A DNA stretch of 48,534 nt from Streptomyces sp. NRRL S-337. GTDB lineage: Bacteria; Actinomycetota; Actinomycetes; Streptomycetales; Streptomycetaceae. The position numbers and the translations under genes were made by a program. The stretch covers positions 1 to 48,534 of the forward strand of contig NZ_JOIX01000053.1 in the NCBI RefSeq assembly GCF_000720175.1, given 5' to 3'. Shown here piece by piece: positions 1 to 10,107 of the stretch. Under the pieces are notes generated by a model that did not search any database, was not told where the DNA came from, and worked only from the letters and a program-made list of their open reading frames with translations. Position 1 is the first letter of the stretch, and each line of letters opens with the position of its first letter.

Positions 1-40
1 GAGTCCGTCTCGTGGGCTCGGAGATGTGTATAAGAGACAG
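1..40 (+). other. Nextera adapter/index remnant (not genomic)
   Basis: Positions 22-40 read AGATGTGTATAAGAGACAG, the 19-bp Tn5 mosaic end used in Nextera libraries. Positions 7-21 are the rest of the Read-2 (i7 side) Nextera adapter. Positions 1-6 (GAGTCC) equal the last six bases of the N705 i7 index as written in the primer. The first 40 bases are therefore an untrimmed library artefact at a contig end, and genomic sequence starts at 41. Confidence 0.97.
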
Positions 41-3000
41 GACAAGGAGAGGGCCGGAGGAGTACCGCCGGAGGACCACGGGCCGCGGGCGGCCGACGGC
101 AGGCCGGGCGGCAGACATCTCGGGCGGGAGGAGGGCGCGGCGTCACTGGCGGCCGTGATCCGCGGGCCGGCGGACCGGCCCCTGCCGGCCGGCGCCCGGC
201 TGCGTATTCGCCGGCCGCGCCGCCTCCCGCGACCGCGCCCACCGCCCCGGCCGCCCGGCAGGCGGGCCCCCGTCCGACGGCCGGTCACAGTGGCGGCGAG
301 TCTGCCCGGAGTGCCGACGATCGCGATCGCACCATCGGTGTCGGTGCGCAGCACCCGGGCGCCCTGGGCCCGCAGCGCGGCGATCGTCCGCGGCGCCGGA
401 TGGCCGTAGGGGTTGTCGGCGCCGCACGAAATCAGCGCCAGGCGCGGCGCCAGCTGGTGCATCAGCGGCGGATCCTGGTGTGCGGAACCGTGGTGCGCCA
501 CCTTCAGGACGTCGACCCCGGCCAGCTCCGGATGTGCCGCCAGCAGCGCCTGCTGCGCAGGCGGTTCGAGATCACCGAGCAGCAGGAGCGTCAGTCCGCC
601 GGTCCGTACGAGCAGGGTCACGCTGGCGTCGTTGGGCCCGTCGAGCACGGGGGCGAACGGCACGACCGGAGGCCAGAGCACCTCCCAGCGGAGCGGGCCG
701 AGCCGCCGCTGCTCCCCCGGGACGGCGCGCACGAGCGGGATCCGGGCCCGGGCGGCCGTCTCTCGTACGAACTGGGCCTGGCCCGGCGGATCTTGGAGGG
801 TGGTGGTCTCGATCGCGCCGACCGACCGGCCACGGAGCACGCCGGGAAGTCCGTCCACGTGGTCGGCATGGAAGTGGGTGAGGACGAGCAGGGGGATCCG
901 GCGGATACCCAGTTCCGTGAGGCAGCGGTCGATCGCGCGTGGCTCGGGGCCGGTGTCCACCACCAGAGCCGTACCGTCGCCGGCGGCCAGCACCAGGCCG
1001 TCGCCCTGCCCCACGTCGCAGACCACGGCACGCCACCCGGGTGGCGGCCAGCCGGTGATGACACGGGTGAGAGGAGCGGGGCGGCACACCGCCAGCAACA
1101 GCGCGAACGCACACAGGACGCAGAGCCAGGGACGGCGCACCACGCGTCGCCCGACCGGCACCAGCGCCACCATGACGGCCGCCAGCGCCAGCGCACCCAC
1201 CCAGCCGCCGGGCCAGCCGATCTCAGCTCCGGGCAACGCCGCGCCCGTACGGGCGACACCGGCGATCCACTCGGTGGGCCAGCCGGCACACCACGCCAGC
1301 GCCTTGGCGACCGGCAGGACGAACGGGGCGGCGGCGAGCGCGGCGAACCCGAGGACCGTCGCCGGACCCACCGCCAGCTCGGCCAGCAGATTGCACGGCA
1401 CCGCCACCAGGCCCACGCGGGCGGCGAGCACCACGATGACGGGCGCACAGACCGCCTGTGCCGCGGCAGCGGCGGCGAGCACTTCGGCGAGCTGGGGTGG
1501 CACCCGGCGCCGCTGGAGGGCGGCGCTCCAGCGCGGTGCGAGCAACAACAGTGCGCCGGTGGCCAGTACGGAGAGCAGGAAGCCGTACCGTCGCGCGAGC
1601 CAAGGGTCGTAGAGCACCAGGAGCAGCACCGCGGCGGCCAGCGCGGGGAGCAGCGAACGACGGCGGCCGGTGCCGATCGCCAGCAGGGTGATCAGGCCGC
1701 AGGCAGCGGCCCGCAGCACGCTCGGATCCGGTCGGCACACGACCACGAAGCCCAGCGCGAGCACGCCGCCGATGACGGCGGTGCCGCGGAGCGACAGCCT
1801 CAGGCGGGGCGCCAGCCCACGCCGCTCGGCACGCGTGGCGAGGTGCGGCGGGCCGATCAGCAGGGCGAGCACGATCGTGAGATTGCTGCCGGAGACAGCG
1901 AGCAAGTGCGTCAGATCGGTGGCCCGGAAGGCCTCGTCCAGATCCGGCGGCACGCGCGAGGTATCCCCTACGACCAGACCGGGCAGCAGCGCACGGGCGT
2001 CGGGCCGGAGCCCGTCCGTGGCCTCCCGCAGCCCGGCCCGCACGCGTCCGGCCACCCGCTGCAACACGGACGGGCCACCGACCTTGACCGGCGGCGCGTC
2101 GGCGTCGACCCGCAACACCGCGGCGACCTGATCACCCGGCATGAGCGGCGGTACGGCCCGCGCCACGACCCGGATCCGCGTCGACGGCAACAGCCCGCGC
2201 CAAGCCTCCGACAGCGACGAGGCCGCTGACGCCGAGCGCCCACCGCGCCGGTCCCGCTCACCCCCGGAGCCCTCGCCGCCGGGGCTCGCGCCATCGGGGC
2301 CCTTGCCGTCGGGCGCCTCGCCGCCAGGGCCCGCACCGCCAGAGCCCTCGCCATCGGCACTGTCGGCCCCGGCACCGGTGCTCTTCCCCTCGCCTCCGCT
2401 GCCGCCGGACGGCGCACCTTCGTCCCTTCCGCCCTGCCGTACGAGGACCAGAACCGGGGTGCGCACGGCGGTGACCGCTCCGGACGGTGCGGTCACCCGC
2501 ACGGCATCGGCGTTGAACACCACGGCCGCAGGCGTCCGTTGGGAGCCGCGCACCCGGGGCCGGGTCAGCCGAGGATCATCCGTCACCTCCAGCTCCACCG
2601 TCACCCGTGCATAGCGGTCCGCCAGGTCAGGCAGCGGACCACGCCGGACGTCCGCTGCATGCAACGCCGCGGACGCCGCCCCTGCGACAGCACCCAGCAG
2701 CACGGCGGCCAGCGCCACCCACGCCCCGGAGGACCACCGACGGGAGAAGCCGGACCGGCGCATGCGACCCGCTCCGCCGCCCCGAGCACCCCCTGCCCCG
2801 CCCGCCGCCTCACCACCCGCACCCGCCCCGCTCTGCCCGCCCTCCTCGTACCGTTCGTCCTGCTCGTACTGTTCATCCTGCTCGTACTGTTCGTACTGCT
2901 TGCGCTCCTCAGTTCCCTCGCACTCCCCGCCTCCTCCGCGTTCCGCCCGGCGCCGTAGGACAGCCACTCGTAGCGCGACTGCCGCGAGCATCAGCCCCAC

Positions 3001-3174
3001 GGCGCAGGCCACCGCCACCCCGTCGCCGGATGCGCCCAATCCGATCGCCGCGGCGGCCCAGGCCGCCAGTGCCGGTCCGGCCAGGCGCAGATCGGGCGGC
3101 CCTTCCTGCTGCGGGTCCGAAGCGCCGCGCGGCGAGGGGGACGTGGCGTGCACCGAGGGCCGGGCGGCGGTCAT
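41..3174 (-). CDS. comEC: ComEC/Rec2 DNA-uptake channel protein, 3' end truncated by contig edge
   Basis: Polytopic membrane protein with a C-terminal metallo-beta-lactamase-like domain; in competent bacteria ComEC carries single-stranded DNA across the membrane. The ATG at 3174 overlaps the comEA stop (ATGA). Seen from the start: hydrophobic N-terminus; a charged repeat near residues 93-112; a Gly/Ser/Asp-rich insertion near residues 245-315; the ComEC core signature LTHLLAVSGSNLTIV near residue 415; several membrane segments; then the metal site HFHADH (767-772), LLLLGDLE near 866 and AHHGS near 892. The recognisable fold ends near residue 958 (position about 300). The frame then stays open, Arg-rich, through the adapter to base 1, so the true stop is not in the window or this tail is wrong. 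Natural competence is not established in Streptomyces, so the role here is inferred from the family. Confidence 0.93.
2839..2899 (-). repeat. 18-bp tandem repeat in comEC (EQYEQD units)
   Basis: Inside comEC two nearly identical 18-bp units (2857-2874 and 2875-2892) lie next to a third degenerate unit (about 2839-2856) and a partial one. They encode repeats of Glu-Gln-Tyr-Glu-Gln-Asp. The unit length is a multiple of three, so copy-number change would keep the frame. It forms an acidic linker between N-terminal hydrophobic segments. Confidence 0.8.
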
Positions 3175-4523
3175 GGCTCCACCAAGGGCCGCAGATCGGC
3201 GAAGCGGCGGTCGCCGATACCGGTCACCTGACGAAGCTGCTCCACCGAGGTGAAGCCGCCGTGCTGGGTACGGAATTCGATGATGTGGCGCGCCAGTACG
3301 GGGCCGACCCCCGGCAAGGCGTCGAGCTGCTGCTCCGTCGCCGTGCTGAGGCTCACCGGCCCGCTCGGACCGGTTCCGCCGCCCGCCGTCCCGCCGCCCG
3401 TACCACCGGTCCCGGCACCACCGATGCCGGCACCGCTCCCGGCTGCGGCGCCCGGCACGCCGACCGCGATCTGTTCACCGTCGGTCAGCAGCCGCGCCCG
3501 GTTGAGCCCGCTGATATCCGCCCCGTGCAGCACACCGCCCGCGGCCCGCAGCGCGTCGATCACCCGTGAGCCCGGCGGCATACGGTGGATGCCGGGATGC
3601 CGGACCTTGCCCGTGACATCAACGACCAACTGGCGCCCACCACCGCCCGGTGAACCACCCGATGAACCAGTCGCGCCCGTCAACGAGGTCGACGAGGATG
3701 CGGGTGACGGGAGCGCCGACGAGTGCCGGTCGGCGGCCACACCGGGCCCGTGGTGCTGGTCGTCCGAACCCGTTGCGGACCGTTCGACGGCCGGGGCGCG
3801 TACCGGTTCCGGGCGCCCGGTCCAGAAGTGGTGCACCGCGAACGCCACCGCCACGATCAGCACCAATGCCAGGGCGGCCAGTGCCCTGGGGTCGGTACCG
3901 CACCGTAACTGCAGCCACAGCGGGAGCCGTTCGCGCACCGCCAGCCAGGACCGCTCCGCCCGGCGCGGGGGTCGGGGCTGGGGCGGGGGATCGTGTCCGG
4001 GTGGCGGCGGTCCGGTCATCGCGGACGCCCGCTCCGTATCGCCGAAGATCGCCGCCACCCGGGCCCGTACCCGCTCACGCTCCCGCTCCTCACGCGCCCG
4101 CGCACGAGAGGGGACCGCGGGTTCGCGCACAGGTTCGGGCGAGGACGGCACAGCTTCGCCCACCAGCTCTGGCGAGGGCGCCAAGGATGCGCCCACCAAC
4201 TCGGGTGAGGGCGCCACAGATGCGCCCACCGACTCCGGAGGGGGTGACGAGCCAGAAAGAGATGACGACCCGGGACGAGACGGAGAGTCAGGACGAGGTG
4301 ACGTGTCAGGAGGAGCTGACGTGTCAGGACGAGGGGAACTATCAGGAGGAGATGGAGTATCAAACGGTACGTTTTGCTCGTACGGGGCTGTTGAGTCGGA
4401 CGCCCACGGCCAGCCGGATAGTTCGGCAGAGGCTTCCGGCGCCGAGGAGGGGCTGTCGGCCGGCGCGGCCCTCGTGGAAACGGATACGGACGAGTCGAGT
4501 CGAGCAGTCTGCGAGGAGTTCAT
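3171..4523 (-). CDS. comEA: ComEA-like DNA-binding membrane protein
   Basis: 450 residues. ComEA proteins are membrane-anchored receptors that bind double-stranded DNA outside the cell and pass it to ComEC, encoded directly downstream with a 4-base overlap. In order: a long low-complexity N-terminus (residues 1-145) rich in Pro, Ser and Asp with near-repeats of VGAS-APSPEL; an Arg/Glu-rich helix (141-156); a Pro-rich stretch; one membrane segment (about 212-234); an SLBB domain (about 299-356, VVDVTGKVRHPGIH); a Gly-rich linker; and a helix-hairpin-helix pair (about 390-450, LDALPGVGPVLARHII). The N-terminal 150 residues are far longer than in most ComEA proteins. The start is uncertain because the Shine-Dalgarno-like GAGGAG sits only 2 nt from the ATG inside a perfect inverted repeat. 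Met169 is an alternative start. Confidence 0.9.
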   Translation of the reverse strand: MNSSQTARLDSSVSVSTRAAPADSPSSAPEASAELSGWPWASDSTAPYEQNVPFDTPSPPDSSPRPDTSAPPDTSPRPDSPSRPGSSSLSGSSPPPESVGASVAPSPELVGASLAPSPELVGEAVPSSPEPVREPAVPSRARAREERERERVRARVAAIFGDTERASAMTGPPPPGHDPPPQPRPPRRAERSWLAVRERLPLWLQLRCGTDPRALAALALVLIVAVAFAVHHFWTGRPEPVRAPAVERSATGSDDQHHGPGVAADRHSSALPSPASSSTSLTGATGSSGGSPGGGGRQLVVDVTGKVRHPGIHRMPPGSRVIDALRAAGGVLHGADISGLNRARLLTDGEQIAVGVPGAAAGSGAGIGGAGTGGTGGGTAGGGTGPSGPVSLSTATEQQLDALPGVGPVLARHIIEFRTQHGGFTSVEQLRQVTGIGDRRFADLRPLVEP

Positions 4524-4575
4524 AACTCCTCACGCTAAGTGACCGATGCAAAGTCCGCTGAGCGGCGTCAAATCC

Positions 4576-4602
4576 CGTGGACAACCCCACAGTTGTGGAT
4601 AA
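4576..4602. promoter_or_regulatory. Pair of DnaA-box-like sites
   Basis: On the minus strand, 4602-4594 reads TTATCCACA, the classical DnaA box, and 4584-4576 reads TTGTCCACG, one base from the streptomycete-preferred TTGTCCACA. They have the same orientation and lie 18 bp apart in the comEA-degV gap (4524-4645). The sequence match is direct. A role in DnaA titration or control of comEA is inference. Confidence 0.5.
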
Positions 4603-4645
4603 CTTCGCCACCCACACGGGCCCTGCCGTGCCCCTCACGCCTCGC

Positions 4646-5491
4646 TCAGCGCGGCGACACCACGACCCCCAGCAGCCCCGGCCCGGTGTGTGCGCCGATC
4701 ACCGCGCCGACCTCGCTCACATGGAGCTCGTTCAGTCCCGGGATCCGCTCACGGAGCCGCTGGGCGAGCGCGTCGGCGCGTTCCGCGGCGGCGAGGTGGT
4801 GCACCGCGATGTCGATCTGGCCCTCGCCCGCCCGTTCCGCTGCGATCTCCTCCAGCCGCGCGATGGCCTTGGACGCCGTACGGACCTTCTCCAGCAGCTC
4901 GATCCGTCCGTCCGCCAGCTGGAGAAGCGGTTTGACGGCCAGCGCCGAGCCGAGCAGGGCCTGGGCCGCGCCGATCCGGCCGCCGCGCCGGAGGTAGTCC
5001 AGGGTGTCGACGTAGAAGTAGGCGGAGGTCCCCGCGGCCCGCTTCTCCGCCGCGGCGACCGCTTCGTCCATGTCGCCGCCGGCTTCCGCGGTCTCGGCGG
5101 CGGCGAGGGCACAGAACCCGAGGGCCATGGCGACCATCCCGGTGTCCACGACGTGTACCGGAACCGGGGCTTCCTTGGCGGCCATCACGGCCGCATCGTA
5201 GGTGCCGGAGAATTCCGAGGAGAGGTGGAGGGAGACGATGCCGGTCGCTCCGGCCGCCGCCACCTGGCGGTAGGTGTCCGCGAACGTGGCCGGGCTGGGC
5301 CGGGACGTCGTCACGCTGCGCCGCTTCTGCAGGGCCTGGGCGACGGATCTCGCGGAGATCTCGGTTCCCTCTTCGAGGGCCTGGTCCCCCAGGACGACGG
5401 TCAGCGGTACGGCCGTGATGCGGTGGCGCTCGACGGCCGTCCGCGGCAGGTAGGCCGTGGAATCGGTGACGATCGCGACATGGCGGGACAT
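4646..5491 (-). CDS. DegV family fatty-acid-binding protein
   Basis: 281 residues beginning MSRHVAIVTDSTAYLP. DegV/FakB proteins bind a fatty acid in a two-lobed fold; in Firmicutes they present it to the FakA kinase. Family motifs seen: VTDSTAYLP at the N-terminus, SLHLSSEFSGTYDAA in the middle, VDTGMVAMALGF, and the DTLDYLRRGGRIG signature before a conserved KPLL segment. The first in-frame start at 5545 would add 18 unlikely residues. The ATG at 5491 is supported by a TAATCT -10 hexamer seven bases upstream (5499-5504), which suggests a leaderless mRNA. No fakA-like kinase is visible nearby, so the ligand and pathway are not shown by context. Confidence 0.92.
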   Translation of the reverse strand: MSRHVAIVTDSTAYLPRTAVERHRITAVPLTVVLGDQALEEGTEISARSVAQALQKRRSVTTSRPSPATFADTYRQVAAAGATGIVSLHLSSEFSGTYDAAVMAAKEAPVPVHVVDTGMVAMALGFCALAAAETAEAGGDMDEAVAAAEKRAAGTSAYFYVDTLDYLRRGGRIGAAQALLGSALAVKPLLQLADGRIELLEKVRTASKAIARLEEIAAERAGEGQIDIAVHHLAAAERADALAQRLRERIPGLNELHVSEVGAVIGAHTGPGLLGVVVSPR

Positions 5492-5851
5492 GACTGGGAG
5501 ATTATCCGGGGATCGGGACGTCGCACAGTGCGGGTCCGTCCCCAAGATCTTCCAGGTTTCCCCAAGGCTCTGCCAAGTGCCCAGCGGGCAACGGAAGCAT
5601 CACCCCCGCGACGCCCTCGCGACGAATCTCGTGACGGTCCTCGTGACGGCCCCACGACGGCCACGGTCGCCCGGGGGCACTCCGGTGGGCGCACCCCGGC
5701 GGCGGAGTCCCAGTTGGCGTCACCTGGCAGCGGGCTCTCCCGGTTGGTGCCCCCTGAAGGCGGGCTCCCGGTGGGCCTCCCCTATGGCCACGGGTGGGAT
5801 GGGCCTTCCCCGGGGCCCCGCCCCCCACCCGCCTCCTCCACCTCGCCTCGC
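5492..5851. other. Intergenic region with degenerate tandem repeat
   Basis: Lies between the degV start and the end of the next minus-strand gene. It holds the likely degV -10 element (5499-5504) and the degenerate repeat at 5674-5789. Open frames across it are compositional; none has recognisable protein features or a convincing ribosome-binding site. Confidence 0.6.
5674..5789 (+). repeat. Four degenerate units of about 29 bp
   Basis: Units start near 5674, 5704, 5732 and 5762 and share a core resembling ctcCCGGTtGGcGccaCC followed by a G-rich end. The period is 28-30 bp and the copies differ at many places. The period is not a multiple of three throughout, which argues against a coding repeat. 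Confidence 0.55.
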
Positions 5852-6697
5852 TCAAGTCTTGGTCGTACCGGTGCCCCTGCCGGTACCGCTGCCTGCTCCC
5901 CTGTCCCCGCTCCCGCCCCTGCCCTCCGGCCGCGAAGTCGCCACGTCTTGCGCCCGCGGGGTCTTCTCCCACGGGTACGTCGGCCGGCTGCGGTCGTCGC
6001 GCGCGGTGATCGCCCGCTGCTGCTCTTCCTCATCCTCCGGCACCCCCGAGCGGTGACCGCCGGGCGACGTCCCCTGCCCCGTCCCTCGAACGTCCCCGGA
6101 GCGACCCCAGCCCCCACCCCGGCCGTCCCGATCTCTCGCCGGCTCGTCAGGAGCCTGGGTCCAGTGGCGCAAGGCGCCCGCCTCGACGTCGATCTGGTCG
6201 GTGAGTGCCGCGAGGTCGTCGTCGGCGAACTTGCGTGCCCGGTCGCGGGCGGCCCAGCGGAGCGACTCGGCGGAGTGCGTGATCCGCTCCATGCGCTCCC
6301 TCAGCTCCGGGAGGCGGGCGGCGATGGTGGCCCGGTCGGGCTCGCGCTCCAGGCGTTTGAGGTCGGCGTCCAGCTCGTGGCCATGGGCGCTCAGCCGCTC
6401 GAACAGGCCGATCGCCTCGCTCAGGGAGGCATCGTCCGGAGGGCCCCCGTACAGCACGTCCTGGGTGGCCCGCATGGACGTTCTGAGCGACAGCCGCAGC
6501 TGGGCCAGCTCGCCGACCACGCCGGGCTGGGCGAGCTGCCGGGCCCGGAGGGTGGTGTCCTCGACCGTTCTGCGCGCCTGGGCGACCGTACGGTCCACGC
6601 CGCGCTTGGTCGCCTTCACGGCCTTGACCGTCAGGAGCACGCCGGCCAGGACGAACAGCACGAAGAGCAGTCCGAGGATGGCGGCGGCGGCTTCCAT
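5852..6697 (-). CDS. Membrane-anchored coiled-coil protein, unknown function
   Basis: 281 residues. An N-terminal membrane segment (about residues 5-26, LGLLFVLFVLAGVLLTVKAV) is followed by a long Arg/Glu/Leu/Ala-rich helical region (about 30-180) likely to form a coiled coil. The tail (about 185-281) is Gly/Arg/Asp-rich and probably disordered. The ATG is preceded by GGGGGAGATCCC, a good ribosome-binding site. It lies downstream of leuS on the same strand, past the leuS terminator, so it is probably expressed on its own. I recognise the layout from other Streptomyces but know no function. Confidence 0.85.
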   Translation of the reverse strand: MEAAAAILGLLFVLFVLAGVLLTVKAVKATKRGVDRTVAQARRTVEDTTLRARQLAQPGVVGELAQLRLSLRTSMRATQDVLYGGPPDDASLSEAIGLFERLSAHGHELDADLKRLEREPDRATIAARLPELRERMERITHSAESLRWAARDRARKFADDDLAALTDQIDVEAGALRHWTQAPDEPARDRDGRGGGWGRSGDVRGTGQGTSPGGHRSGVPEDEEEQQRAITARDDRSRPTYPWEKTPRAQDVATSRPEGRGGSGDRGAGSGTGRGTGTTKT

Positions 6698-6768
6698 GGG
6701 ATCTCCCCCAGGCGTGTCGGTGGCGCCGGACTTTCGTCCGCGCCCTGTCCTTCCACCGTAAACGGAAA

Positions 6769-6807
6769 GGGCAGGTTGCGGGGTCCGGAAGAACCCCCAA
6801 CCTGCCC
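6769..6807 (-). terminator. Likely leuS terminator
   Basis: A ten-base stem (6769-6778 with 6798-6807, GGGCAGGTTG/CAACCTGCCC) continues after one mismatch into a G/C-rich inner stem. It starts about 140 bases after the leuS stop on the minus strand. A small AGGGG-AAA-CCCCT hairpin lies beside it. There is no strong U-tract, which is common in streptomycetes. Confidence 0.7.
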
Positions 6808-6872
6808 TTAGGGGAAACCCCCTATGCCGCGTTCAGCCGGCCGGCCTGCTGCCCGCCCGGCCGGCGCCCGCC

Positions 6873-6930
6873 GCTCATGTCCTCACGGACCGGCGGGCGC
6901 CGTCGATGGCTCACGTCCTCACGGACCGGC
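6873..6930. repeat. 22-bp direct repeat, 36-bp period, next to leuS stop
   Basis: Copies at 6873-6894 and 6909-6930 differ at one base (core CTCACGTCCTCACGGACCGG). A third, partial copy starts near 6943 and includes the leuS stop codon. The spacing is 36 then about 34 bp. Confidence 0.75.
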
Positions 6931-6944
6931 AGCCCCTCGGTGGC

Positions 6945-9851
<2,907 letters not shown>

Positions 9852-9935
9852 CGTCCTCAAAGCTCCATCGATCGTCTCTGCCTGCGGAAACGCGCCTTGT
9901 TCCGGAACTTGTCCCCGGAACTCCGGAAACAAAAA

Positions 9936-9957
9936 GACCCCTCGCACAGGAGGGGAC
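9936..9957 (-). terminator. Intrinsic terminator within leuS leader
   Basis: Stem CCCCTC/GAGGGG (9950-9955 with 9938-9943) with a six-base loop, followed on the minus strand by TCTTTTTGTTT. A clear U-tract of this kind is unusual for this genome and sits before the leuS start, so it should act as a conditional stop. Confidence 0.8.
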
Positions 9958-9998
9958 GCCGCGCCGATTCCGACGGGTCTGTCATCCGTCGGCACTGA

Positions 9999-10037
9999 TC
10001 AGCGCGGCCCGCTAAGCAGAAGGCGTACGGCACGCAT
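9999..10037 (-). CDS. Leader peptide MRAVRLLLSGPR (leuS leader)
   Basis: Twelve codons plus TGA. Codons 6-8 are CTT CTG CTT, three Leu codons in a row. CTT is a rare Leu codon in this G/C-biased genome, which would make translation sensitive to Leu-tRNA supply. The ATG lies exactly six bases after TACCCT, so the transcript probably starts at the ATG with no Shine-Dalgarno. The peptide itself is unlikely to have a function beyond sensing. Confidence 0.7.
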   Translation of the reverse strand: MRAVRLLLSGPR

Positions 10038-10067
10038 GGCGCCAGGGTACCGCAAGGGCGTGCGGGG

Positions 10068-10094
10068 CCCGCGCCGGGATTCCCCCGGCGCGGG
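10068..10094 (-). terminator. Terminator after S53 peptidase gene
   Basis: Perfect 11-bp stem CCCGCGCCGGG/CCCGGCGCGGG (10068-10078 with 10084-10094) with a five-base loop, 14 bases past the stop on the minus strand. It separates the peptidase transcript from the leuS leader promoter just downstream. Confidence 0.85.
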
Positions 10095-10107
10095 CCGCGC
10101 CGATCCG

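Larger units (their letters stand above)
9931..10049 (-). promoter_or_regulatory. Candidate leucine-responsive attenuator upstream of leuS
   Basis: Read on the minus strand: a TACCCT -10-like hexamer (10049-10044), a 13-codon leader ORF with three Leu codons (10037-9999), a hairpin CCGACGG/CCGTCGG (9970-9976 with 9986-9992), a longer-range stem pairing the end of the leader ORF (10002-10008) with 9958-9964, then a terminator hairpin and U-tract (9957-9931). leuS starts 80 bases further on. The arrangement matches ribosome-mediated attenuators of amino-acid genes. The alternative antiterminator fold is not proven here. Confidence 0.72.
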
